DNA of 64,000 nucleotides, from assembly GCA_950022295.1 (NCBI GenBank), contig OX465599.1, positions 284,291,501 to 284,355,500 on the forward strand, in the 5' to 3' direction. A model generated the notes under the pieces. It did not search any database. It was not told where the DNA came from and saw only the letters and a list, made by a program, of their open reading frames with translations. Positions 1-10,000 of this stretch are shown here, piece after piece (positions within the stretch are counted from its first letter, which is position 1; the number at the start of each line of letters is the position of its first letter). The position numbers and the translations under genes are program-made. Source of the DNA: Bromus sterilis (Eukaryota > Streptophyta > Magnoliopsida > Poales > Poaceae).

Positions 1-805
1 AAGCTGTCACCTTTGGGATCGCCGGTTCCGGACCATAATAGGTGCATACAATTCATAGATAGGATCTAGAACACAAATATATTCATGAAAACACATAGGG
101 TTCAGATCAGAAAACTGGCAATCGGGCCCAAAGTGACAAGCATTAAGAGCAACAAGTTTTAGCAAAGAAGATAAACACCAATCTAGATGATAGGCAACAT
201 GCCCCCAACAATCTGACGAACTATTACATGATCAAACTCATCCAATCCCTACCATCCCCTTTGCCTACAGCAGGGAATTACTCACACATGTGAAGAGAAG
301 TCATGGAGGATGGATGGAGTGGCGATGGTGATGACGATGGCGACGATCTCCCCTCTCCGGAGGCCAAATCAGCCTCCAGATTAGCCCTCCCGAAGAAGAA
401 CAGAGGGTGGCGGCGGCTCCGCGACGGAAACTGGAAAAACGACTTCTGTTCTAGGGTTTTCTCATCACGGGGATAAATAGGAGTCTCGGTAGGGCACCAG
501 AGGAGGGGGGAGCAGCCCAGGCGGCCAGAGGGCGCGGCCCCACCCCTGGCCGCGCCAGGGGGCGCCTGGGGCCCCCAGGGCTCCCCTCTGGTCCCACTTC
601 TGGCTCCTGGCTCCTTCGGGTGCGTGGATTTTCTGGTATTTTTCTGGGACGTCTAAAAATCCATTTTCCCGCGCACAAATAAACCATACAGGCAGCTCTG
701 CTGAAAACAGCATTAGTCCGGGTTAGTTTCGTCCAAATCATGCAAGAATGAGGGCAAAACAATAGCAAAAGTGTTTGGAAAAGTAGATACGTTTGAGACG
801 TATCG
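1..805 (-). repeat. LTR copy of element A (truncated by window)
   Basis: Matches 6192-7008 almost base for base apart from scattered substitutions and one 12-bp indel. In minus orientation it begins CGATACGTC where the other copy has TGATACGTC, so the first base of the LTR is mutated. By position it would be the 3' LTR, but the 95 bp next to it match the outer flank of the other LTR. It may therefore be a second copy of the 5' LTR made by tandem duplication. Confidence 0.8.
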
Positions 806-900
806 ATAAAGCGTCCTGTTATCGTGGACACGGCTATTCGAATAGATCAAACTCCCTGCAGGGGTGCACTACTGTTCAGCCTGCACGCTCGGATCTCCAA
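806..900 (-). repeat. Duplicated fragment of the Fatima-like LTR at a rearrangement junction
   Basis: These about 95 bp match 7009-7103, just outside the right LTR of element A, and 14546-14640 in the uninterrupted right Fatima-like LTR, with about three substitutions each. After CTCCA the sequence leaves the LTR homology and enters the ATHILA ORF-1-like ORF. Short CTCCA/GGGT homology lies at the join. This is not normal internal sequence of the element. Confidence 0.8.
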
Positions 901-2084
901 GGGTCGTATGAGGCTTCCGGTGCGTACACCGAAGTCCTCGGATCCTCCCACGAAGAAGGATCCGCGCTCCAAGCAGAGGAAGACCCTTCACCAAACTGGG
1001 TGACGGTCTCTCCCTGGAAAGGTGGGAACTCACCATGATCCTCCTCGTCGGGCACAACCCCCTCCATGGGGTTATGAAACTGATGCTGGACCACGAACTC
1101 ATCGAACTGGATAACATCAAAGGACCATCCGTTCCTGCGAGAAAAAACAAACAAAAGAGGTGCAGGTAGATGGATCTTGCGTTCCGTGGTGGCTCCGAAG
1201 CGCAAGATATAATCAAGGTTACCAAACTCGAAAGTCATGGTAACAAACTTATGCCTTTTCATAGCAGCAAGGTCAAAACTTAAATAAGTAAAAGGCTTAT
1301 CATCGGGGTGAGGGGTGCCATTAAGAGACTCTAGGATAAGTGTGGCGTAAACGCCACCAAATAAGTCTCCATTGTTACCGTTCATAGCAAGGCGTCGAGC
1401 AATTAAGGCACCCACATTATAATCAAACCTCCCTGAAAGGGCGGTTTCCAGGATAGCAATATCCGGCGCAGATATGTTGCTCGTGTTGTCACGAGCTAAC
1501 ACCCCTCTAGCAATATAATACGCAAAATACCTGAGGTGTGGAAATAAGATGTTGGAGATCTTTGACCGATGAATATCCCTCGTATCCATGCTACAGAGAG
1601 AGTTGAAGACGGTTCTCAGCTCGGAGGGCTGAGAGCTCATCTTCGCCGTCAGTCCCACGTTTGGCACACCTATTATTTCACAAAACTTTTCCAAAGGCAT
1701 GGTCAAAAGATCATTATAAATTTTAAACTCAACAGAACCAGCATCAAGGTTATATCTAAAACTGTTAATGAAACAGGAGGTGAGTTTTTGATACTGAGCA
1801 ACACGGCACGTTGCGAGCCGTGTCAGTCCTGCATTAGCACAAAGATTATAGAACTCCTCCCTAATTCCTGTAGCTTCAAGGAATTCATCGCATGGGAAAG
1901 TCATTGCACGTGCTTGATTTGTGTCCTCCAACAACTCTAAGGGCACATGATCTTCGTTGTAGCTCACCCTAGCAGTCGAGGGTGAAGCTGCAGCTCTTGT
2001 AACTCGGTCGGAGCGCTCGGGCCTCTTCTTCCCAAGCCACCCCTTTGCTCTTCCTAGCAAACTCATTTCTGAAATTTTTGACAA
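876..2084 (-). CDS. ATHILA ORF-1-like protein of element A, C-terminus altered
   Basis: A 402-codon ORF on the minus strand. The middle (about residues 125-300) resembles the ATHILA ORF-1 family of plant gypsy elements: a GVPNVGLTAK stretch, SELRTVF, RYFAYYIARGVLARDNTSNIS, then GALIARRLA and LSFDLAAMKRHKFV. The role of this protein is not established; in Athila-lineage elements extra ORFs lie downstream of gag-pol, and some are called env-like. The N-terminus is basic (GRAKGWLGKKRPERSDR). The last residues, PWRSERAG and the stop, are encoded by the foreign LTR fragment at 876-903, so the natural C-terminus has been replaced. The ORF is otherwise open, which suggests fairly recent activity or a recent rearrangement. 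It is element-encoded, not a host gene. Confidence 0.7.
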   Translation of the reverse strand: MSKISEMSLLGRAKGWLGKKRPERSDRVTRAAASPSTARVSYNEDHVPLELLEDTNQARAMTFPCDEFLEATGIREEFYNLCANAGLTRLATCRVAQYQKLTSCFINSFRYNLDAGSVEFKIYNDLLTMPLEKFCEIIGVPNVGLTAKMSSQPSELRTVFNSLCSMDTRDIHRSKISNILFPHLRYFAYYIARGVLARDNTSNISAPDIAILETALSGRFDYNVGALIARRLAMNGNNGDLFGGVYATLILESLNGTPHPDDKPFTYLSFDLAAMKRHKFVTMTFEFGNLDYILRFGATTERKIHLPAPLLFVFSRRNGWSFDVIQFDEFVVQHQFHNPMEGVVPDEEDHGEFPPFQGETVTQFGEGSSSAWSADPSSWEDPRTSVYAPEASYDPWRSERAG

Positions 2085-2857
2085 ATTACAAAAACAAGGA
2101 TTTAAACAAAGTGAGTTAAGGCAAACTACTCAACTCGCTTACCTAAGGCATAAACTTGCATCAAAACTTGGAAAATAAAATTCTACACATGCATGCAAGC
2201 TCACATAAACAGCACCAAGAGCTACTAAATACTCACACATGAATCCACCAATCAAAAATCTAATTGGAGGGGTGAAGCAGTTACATACCAGGGAGTATTT
2301 GCTCAAAAATTCAGCTCGAATGGTGGGCTGTAGAGAGAGATCAAAAATCGCCTCCAAGAACAGCAAGAACGCAAGAACTGGAGCAGAACTCGTGTTTTTG
2401 GAGAGAGAGAGGAAGGAGGAGGAAGAAGACATACATGGCTGGCTGCCCTGTGGGCCCCAGGCGCCCTGTGGGCGTGGCTAGAGGGCAGGTCGCGCCAGCT
2501 GGCCGCCTGGTCCACTGGTGGCCCCCCCTGGTTAGCCCCAGGTGCCTCTGGGTCACTCCCGGTATGGAAATTTTTATTTTTATTTTTCTGGAATTTTTCT
2601 GAAAACTTCACTGTTGAAAATTTCTCGGAGTTCAAAAAGCTGCAAAACCTTCTGAAAACTTAAAGCAATGATTAGTATTGTGAAGCTTCAAAAACATAAA
2701 GACTTGGTACAGCAAAGAGAATGAAAGCTAAAGAAAATGAAAACATAACAAGCTTAACTTTTTACCTATATAAAACAAGCTCACTAGTAAGGTTGATCAA
2801 GTCTTACCAACAAACCGGCGATATATAGAACAAGAAGTCTCCCCTCTTATGAAGTGA
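2085..2857 (-). other. Noncoding spacer between gag-protease and ORF-1 of element A
   Basis: No credible ORF. In the minus direction it has an A/T-rich part (2857-2560), then a GC-rich block (about 2540-2430) with GGCGCC and GGGCCCC motifs like those in the LTRs of this window, then a GA-rich purine tract (2425-2390 read on plus). It resembles an LTR or leader segment and may hold a second promoter or splice site for the downstream ORF; that is inference. Confidence 0.4.
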
Positions 2858-5572
2858 TCATTGCACCTTTACTTTGATGGACACTGTCCCGACCATAATG
2901 GTTTTGCATTTGTGGTGCACATGTAGTGGACAGTCCCATTCTCCAATCTTCACGGTCTCGATATTCTCTATAGAGTTAAGGCCATGCCTCTTGTCGATCT
3001 TCTTTGGAAAATACACCGTGTGTTCTTTATCATCAACGTTGAAAGTGACCTTTCCTTTATTGCAATCAATGATAGCACCTGCGGTGTTAAGAAAAGGTCT
3101 ACCAAGAATAATGGACATGCTCCCATCCTCGGGCATGTCAAGCACAACAAAATCTGTAAGGATCAAACAGTTAGCAACTTCAACGGGTACATCCTCACAA
3201 ATACCTATTGGGACAGCTGTTGATTTGTCAGCCATCTGAAGGGAGATATCTGTAGGGATCAGTTTCTCTAAACAAAGCCTCTTGTAAAGAGAGAAAGGCA
3301 TAACACTCACTCCTGCCCCAAGATCACATAAAGCAGTTCTGACATAATTATTCTTTATGGAGTAAGGAATGGTGGGTATACCTGGGTCACCGAGCTTCTT
3401 AGGGATCTTGCCACTGAAAGAGTAATTAGCAAGCATAGTAGATATTGCCTCATTAGGAACTTTTCTTTTATTAGTAACAATATCTTTCATATATTTGGAA
3501 TAAGGAGGTAACTTAATAGCATCAGTCAAAGGAATTTGAAGAAAAAGAGGTTTCATCCATTCACAAAATTTATTATAATGCTCTTCTTCTTTGGATTTGA
3601 GGGATTTACCTGGAAAGGGCATGGGTTTCTGTACCCATGGTTCTCGTTCCTTCCCATGCCTCCTTGCGATGAAGTCTTCTTTAGAGTACCTCTTGCGTTT
3701 ATCGGGTGCTTCTTCTTCTCTTACCTTGGGAGAATCATCCTTCTCCGCGTCCTTTTCTTCAGGCTCGGCACCGTCTTCTGTTTCAGCATCGGAGGTAGAT
3801 ATGCTATTAGGATCAACAGCTGGCTTTTCACTTGTAATAGGATCATCGGGATTGTCAGCCTCCTTGTGTTTTTTCTTCTTCTTTTTCTTCTTTGGAGAGC
3901 TAACAGCCTCGTCTTCTTCTTGTACTTGAGAATCTTGCTCGATCCTCTTTGGATGCCCCTCAGGATAGAGTGGGTCCTGGGTGTGTGTTCCACCCCTCGT
4001 TTTAATTCCATAAGCTTGTATGTCATGTTTAGCATTATTAGCAAGCAAATCTTTTTGCACATTAGAAATTTGTTCAAGCTGAGTTTGAACCATATGAAAA
4101 TGCTTAACGAGACATTTAACATCATTAACTGTTCTCTCTAGAACATCACATAAACTTTTGATAGCAAGAGAATTATCATGCAAATGACTTTGTAACTTCC
4201 TATTAAAATGGTCTTGCTTAACAATAAAATTATCAAGCTCATCTAAACATTGGTCGGGAGGCTTACCTTTAGGGATGTCACTTTCAGTAAAGTCTAATAG
4301 AGAGTGTACCTCTACCAAGGGAGGGTGAGTAGTAGGCTCACACAACTTCTCAATAGGCGGTAAATTCTTCACGTCTTCGGCTTTAATACCTTTCTCCTTT
4401 ATAGACTTCTTTGCTTCTTGCATATCTTCGGGGTTCAGAACAAGAATGCCCCTCTTTTTTGGTGGTAGAAGTGGTTCAGGAACGGACCAGTCTTCATAGT
4501 TCTTGGGAATTTTGCACATTAATTCTTCAGCATCGTCCGGTGTTCTTTCCCTGAAAACACAACTAGCACAACTATCCAGATAGGATATGGACTCATCGGT
4601 TAAACCAGCGTAAAATATATCAAGCAGTTCATTTTTGGGGATTCCATGTCCCGGCATAACCTTAAGTAAATCACAAAACCTCCCCCAAGCTTTAGGGAGG
4701 TGCTCATCCTGCAATTGTTTAAAGTTATAGATTCTTTGCAAATCAGCATGTTGCAGATGAGCTGGGAAATATTTATCAACAAAGAATTGGACTAAGTTCT
4801 GAGGGCTTTTAATGGAACCATAAGGTAGTGCATCGTACCATGATTTAGCGTCTTCCTTTAAAGAAAAAGGAAAAAGCTTGGCCACATAGAAGTTTCGTAT
4901 CTTCTCATCAGTAGTGAATAGGTTGCTTAACTCAGCGAGTTTGGTCAAGTGTGCTATAGCATCATCATTTTCTTTGCCATAAAAGGGGTCAGCCTCGACT
5001 GTAGATATAAGTGAAAGATCAACAGAGAAATCATAATCAGGATCAGTGATGCATATAGGCGACGTGGCAAATTGAGGATCAGGAATAACTTTGTTCTTCA
5101 TGGAGTGCTTTTTGAGCAACTCCTTAACAACACCAGGGTCAGAGTCGACACACTCTCTGAGTTCCCTGCAAAAATCATCATCAAGAGTAACATAATCTTC
5201 ATCAAGGATTCTCTCCATGAGTTCATCTAAACTCGGGTAACCAAAGGTTTTGCAGGTAGGAATATAGGTAGCAGGGGTCTCGGCCTTGGACTTTGCTGCA
5301 GCCTTAGCAGTCTGAGTTTCAATATGGTGACCAAGAAAAGTAGCATCATCAAGAGTAGTGGAAGCATCATCAAAAGTATCGGATATAGTAACAGACTCAA
5401 TAGACGCATCATGTAGTGGTGGTGAAGTAAACTTACTCATAACAGAAGGTGAATCAAGTGTAGCACTTGTGTTTAGAACAGTACCTTTTCTTGTACGGGA
5501 TGGTAAGATCGGAACCTTGGGGTCTCCTTTCTTACCCATAGCGGATGATATGCAGCAGGCAGGATACTTCAA
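2858..5572 (-). CDS. Gag-protease polyprotein of element A (Athila-type), intact ORF
   Basis: A 904-codon open frame; the Met at codon 12 (MGKKGDPK, about 5539) is an equally likely start. Residues about 190-345 match the plant retrotransposon gag capsid region, including FPFSLKEDAKSWYDALP, FVDKYFP and GRFCDLLKVMPGHGIPK. A coiled-coil-like region lies near 440-530, followed by a Lys/Glu-rich stretch with a KKKKKKKK run. Residues about 735-860 are a retropepsin-like domain with the catalytic-type motif DLGAG (Asp about residue 750) and a later IILGRPFL. Gag builds the particle that packages element RNA; the protease would mature it. The frame stops after the protease and no polymerase follows, so this is a gag-protease-only element. 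Absence of stops over 2.7 kb implies recent origin or purifying selection while it was mobile. Confidence 0.85.
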   Translation of the reverse strand: MKYPACCISSAMGKKGDPKVPILPSRTRKGTVLNTSATLDSPSVMSKFTSPPLHDASIESVTISDTFDDASTTLDDATFLGHHIETQTAKAAAKSKAETPATYIPTCKTFGYPSLDELMERILDEDYVTLDDDFCRELRECVDSDPGVVKELLKKHSMKNKVIPDPQFATSPICITDPDYDFSVDLSLISTVEADPFYGKENDDAIAHLTKLAELSNLFTTDEKIRNFYVAKLFPFSLKEDAKSWYDALPYGSIKSPQNLVQFFVDKYFPAHLQHADLQRIYNFKQLQDEHLPKAWGRFCDLLKVMPGHGIPKNELLDIFYAGLTDESISYLDSCASCVFRERTPDDAEELMCKIPKNYEDWSVPEPLLPPKKRGILVLNPEDMQEAKKSIKEKGIKAEDVKNLPPIEKLCEPTTHPPLVEVHSLLDFTESDIPKGKPPDQCLDELDNFIVKQDHFNRKLQSHLHDNSLAIKSLCDVLERTVNDVKCLVKHFHMVQTQLEQISNVQKDLLANNAKHDIQAYGIKTRGGTHTQDPLYPEGHPKRIEQDSQVQEEDEAVSSPKKKKKKKKHKEADNPDDPITSEKPAVDPNSISTSDAETEDGAEPEEKDAEKDDSPKVREEEAPDKRKRYSKEDFIARRHGKEREPWVQKPMPFPGKSLKSKEEEHYNKFCEWMKPLFLQIPLTDAIKLPPYSKYMKDIVTNKRKVPNEAISTMLANYSFSGKIPKKLGDPGIPTIPYSIKNNYVRTALCDLGAGVSVMPFSLYKRLCLEKLIPTDISLQMADKSTAVPIGICEDVPVEVANCLILTDFVVLDMPEDGSMSIILGRPFLNTAGAIIDCNKGKVTFNVDDKEHTVYFPKKIDKRHGLNSIENIETVKIGEWDCPLHVHHKCKTIMVGTVSIKVKVQ

Positions 5573-5596
5573 GTAGACTTGTAAATATTTCTATGC

Positions 5597-5614
5597 TCCC
5601 CGGCAACGGCGCCA
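5597..5614 (-). other. Primer binding site of element A
   Basis: On the minus strand TGGCGCCGTTGCCGGGGA lies five bases inside the LTR end. This is the priming site typical of Athila-lineage elements, normally assigned to tRNA-Asp. It fixes element orientation and the LTR end at 5620. Confidence 0.85.
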
Positions 5615-5619
5615 GAAAA

Positions 5620-7008
5620 TGTTGCTTGATGCCCCACAGGCGTAAGGGATCGAGATAGTCTTCGCGGGTAAGTTAACCCAATTTATTGATTCGACACACA
5701 AGGAGCCAAAGAGTATTTATAAGCTTTGACAGTTGAGTTTTCAATTCAACCGCACCTGAAATATACTTTCTTGCAACGATAGATAAGTAGTAACGGTAAT
5801 ATGATAGTGATGATAGCAACAGTAAAAGTAACAACAAAAGCAACAACTAATAACCAGCAGGATTGAAAACACTGTAGGCTAGGGAGATGGATGGTTGGGC
5901 GCTGCATGGATGAGAGTGAACATATAATAGATTCTAATACGGGGCAAGGCACACAGAAAAGCAATGATCATCTAGGCAAATATCAAACATTAGGCATGTA
6001 TCCCGTAGGTAGTTGTGAGTGCTTGCAATAAGAACTTGCACAACATCTTTTGTCCTACCATCCCGCTACGAACGGGGCCAAAAGGAACTTATGGAGATTA
6101 AGGTGCTCCTGTCAAAGAGCACCGGAACAAAGCAATAAACTCAATGGATACATGGAATTCTCAAATTATGGACCATCCCCTTTGGTGTCCCAAGCTGTCA
6201 CCTTTCGGATCGCCGGTTCCGGACCATAATAGGTGCATACAACTCATAGATAGGATCTAGAACACAAATATATTCATGAAAACACATAGGGTTCAGATCT
6301 GAAAACATGGCACTCGGCCCCAAAGTGACAAGCATTAAGAGCAACAAGTTGTAGCAAAGAAGATAAATACCAATCTATATGATAGGCAACATGCCCCCAA
6401 CAATCTGACGAACTATTACATGATCAAACTCATCCAATCCCTACCATCCCCTTTGCCTACAGCAGGGAATTACTCACACATGTGAAGAGAAGTCATGGAG
6501 GATGGATGGAGTGGCGATGGTGATGACGATGGCGACGATCTCCCCTCTCCGGAGGCCAAATCAGCCTCCAGATTCGCCCTCCCGAAGAAGAACAGAGGGT
6601 GGCGGCGGCTCCGCGACGGAAACTGGGAAAACGACTTCTGTTCTGGGGTTTTCTCGTCACGGGGATAAATAAGAGTCTCGGTAGGGCACCAGAGGAGGGG
6701 GGAGCAGCCCAGGCGGCCAGAGGGCGCGGCCCCACCCCTGGCCGCGCCAAGGGGCGCCTGGGGCCCCCAGGGCTCCCCTCTGGTCCCACTTCTGGCTCCT
6801 GCCTCCTTCGGGTGCGTGGATTTTCTGGTATTTTTCTGGGAATTTTCTGGGACATCTAAAAATCCATTTTCCCGCGCACAAATAAACCATACAGGCAGCT
6901 CTGCTGAAAACAGCGTTAGTCCGGGTTAGTTTCGTCCAAATCATGCAAGAATGAGGGCAAAACAATAGCAAAAGTGTTTGGAAAAGTAGATACGTTTGAG
7001 ACGTATCA
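5620..7008 (-). repeat. 5' LTR of element A
   Basis: 1389 bp, TG...CA ends (minus TGATACGTC...AAGCAACA). The inner end is fixed by the priming site and the outer end by the switch to Fatima-like LTR sequence at 7009. A GC-rich segment near 6700-6800 carries GGGCGCGGCCCC-type repeats. Confidence 0.85.
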
Positions 7009-10000
7009 ATAAAGCGTCATGTTACCGTGGACACCGCTATTCGAATAGATCAAACTCCCTGCAGGGGTGCACTACTGTTCAGCCTGCACGCTCGGATCTC
7101 CAGGGTGGCGTACACCTTGTTAGGGAATGCCCCACCGAGGCTATCCGACACGCCGAGGCCCATCCTATGGCTCATCAGAGAGGTCCCCGCCGGTCTACAA
7201 CCCTAAGGGCAAGGGGGTCATGGGCCTATCACCTCTCGCTCTCCGGGTCCTTGTGAGGAGGGTGAATTCCAGCGACGCAGCGCGATCCGTCCCTGCCACA
7301 ATGATGAACTGGACGTCTTTCAGAGCTTTGGAACGAGACCACAACGCGGAGGGCCCACACCGTACACGTGAAGGTAGTGCGTACAAGCCTTTGCGGCCTC
7401 TCAAGTCATCCACCTGAACCATTAAGTATTTTATTATTTTCTGTCGGGACAACCATTATCGTTGCCCCTATTCTGTTGAGTCGCGGACAACGACAGCAGT
7501 CAGAACCACCAGTAACGTTAATGCCTGCCCTGACGTCCCACCAACTCGTAGGGTTACCAACAAGGTGAACAGTCTCCTTACCTTGTCTCGCGTTTGCTCT
7601 TTGAAGAGCTCGACTTTCGTACAACAGGATACCTCTCGGCCACGAACAGTACCAGGCCCGCCGCACACCGGTGGAATACACCAGATCTGTCGTTCCGCTA
7701 AGATACCCTGTGCGGGCACCGTTGGGTCATCCGACTCCTTACCTATAAGGACACCAGTTGATTCGAGTGCCTACCATCAAGTGAAACCAGGAGGAATCAC
7801 CCTCGATGGTACACTTGAAGAGGTTCGACAGAGACATCAGCGGAATGAACTAAAGAGGAATATTCTCGTATCACCCCGGTGGTGCCGAGACACCAGCGGA
7901 ATGAACTAAAGAGGAATACCCTCGTATCATCCCAGTGATGCTACGCTACTGAGCCGACGAGAGTGAAATACGACTTCGTCCACTCGTAAGTCAAACTCGA
8001 AGCGACTCGGCAGAGTCTCGTCGTTGTAGGTTCCCTAGGGCGTCTGCATTGATCCGTACATGTTACAGTTATAATATTTTGTAATCCGCTTTCACTCAAT
8101 AGAGTGATCACGGCCCGCTATTCTAAACCTAGCTAACAATGCGTAGGGTTCACTACTGAATATTATATATATATTTAATAGGCAGCATAGGATAAAGGAA
8201 GGTACATCAAGGGGCGACAAAAATAGGCTATGCAATTCAATAGGATTGTAACGTAGTAGCAGCAGCATATGCCTAGTGCAATAAATGTACGGAAAAGATA
8301 GGCGATATCTGGGGAAGGAAAATGGCTCTGCTTGCCTGGAAGCTCGGTAGTAGCGGTATGGTCGTGGTACGGTCGTCGACGAAGTAGTCGAACACAGCAA
8401 CGGTGTAGTCGGCGGCAGCCGCGGGGTCTACCGAAGAATGAAAGGGGGAAGAGAAACAATAAATACACAACAATAATAGAAATACAAATTCAAGACATGG
8501 CAATACGTTGTACACGATGTCCTAACGCGGTGCTAAGTATTTTTGGCAGAGCGGGAATTTATCCGGGGGTGACTCATCAGTACCGGGTGATTACCGGACA
8601 GATGATCCGGAGGGGGGAAGGTTCCATGTCTGCAGTGTTAGAGACATCTGACTGACATGTGGATAGTGTATCCGTGATCGTTGATGCATTCCGAACAACT
8701 TTCGTATACCAAAGTTTTTCATCCGGACAACTTTTATCAGTACAGGGAATTATCGACAGACGGCCCGAAGGGGGGAATGTTGATTTTCGTTGTGTTAGGG
8801 GGGTGTGGTAGACATACGAATAACGTATTCGTATTCGTTATATTTTTCTGATCAAGTTTGATGTATAAAATATTTTGATCTGACTTACGGTTTAAAAGAT
8901 ATCGAATTTCAAAGTTTAAATCAATTTAAAAGCATTTCTGGAATTTTCTTTTATTTATTAAATACAACATTATCCATAAGCTTATCCAGAACAGTACCAC
9001 TAACATGGGGGGCCCACATGTCAGCCTCAGGATAATTAAAACAATTTCTATTTATTTTAAAAGAGCAGAGGGCCCACATGACATACTGATGACCCTCAAC
9101 GTAGAGGGATCTATTGCAGTGTTTTCGATAAGTAAGAGTGTCGAACCCAACGAGGAGCAGAAGGTAGTAGCAAGTGACTTCGGTAAGGAGATAACTGCAA
9201 GCACTGAAAGGTAACTTTTTAGGGGTTTTCTCGGTATAAGCGACAAGAAAGTAAAAACGAGCAAAGTAAAAGATACTGGATAGTAAAGAGTGGCCCAATC
9301 CTTTCTAAGCAAAGGATAGGCCTAGCAACTGAACTTATAAAAGCTAAAGTGTTCTTGAGGACACACGGGAGAGGTAGTCATGTGCTTTCGCCATATTCCG
9401 TATCGGTACTATGTGCTGGGTTGATAAGTGTTTGGTGGGTGGATCTATGCTAGTGCACCCTCTAGACTAAGATGAGTGCACTCTTATGATTAAACTTCTT
9501 GCAAGCATCCACAAATACAAGATAGTAATTAAGGCAAAAGCCTAAACATAGCAATACGATCGGTGATCCATTGTTCCCTTGTGCAAAAGCGTGCAAACTA
9601 AGGTTTAGGTTTCTGTCACTCCGGCAACCCACCGTAAGCATTCTTTATACACAATGCATTCCCCTATGTCCTTGGTAAGGCAAAGTGTTGAGTGTTCGAC
9701 TCACACAACACCACTAGGAAAATAAAAACACAGCTTAAATATCAACCAACACATATTACTTCAACATCATATGACTACTAACAACTAGACTTCTCCCATG
9801 TCCTCAAGAACTAAAGTAACTACTCACAAGACATAAAAGAGATCATGCTCAGTGGGGATAAATAGATGATAAACAATCTGAACACAATAATATTTCTCCA
9901 ACAAAACTCAATAGCATTCACCACAAAGTAGTAATCAACACCGATATAGTAAGGGGATAGATAGTACGGATTACAACATGAGTTGCAATTGTGAGACAAG

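Larger units (their letters stand above)
1..7008 (-). mobile_element. Athila-lineage gypsy element A, non-autonomous, cut by window start
   Basis: Read on the minus strand the order is LTR (7008-5620), priming site (5614-5597), gag-protease ORF (5572-2858), GC-rich spacer, ATHILA ORF-1-like ORF (2084-876), a 95-bp stretch of foreign LTR (900-806), then a second LTR copy running off the window. The two LTR copies (1-805 and 6192-7008) are near-identical; their 12-bp length difference is a duplicated AATTTTCTGGGA-type unit near 6841. There is no reverse transcriptase, RNase H or integrase, so the element depended on others for movement. The right end abuts ATAAAGCG of the Fatima-like LTR. The family may be Sabrina or a relative; that name is a guess. 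Confidence 0.85.

Noticed and set aside
3536..4141. Plus-strand 201-codon hydrophobic ORF
   Set aside because: Antisense shadow of the Lys/Glu-rich gag linker; Lys/Glu codons read backwards give Phe/Leu.
7127..7909. ORFs of 66-114 codons repeated at 14664-15369
   Set aside because: Both sets are the same LTR sequence; reading frames differ by indels and stops, so they are not conserved genes.
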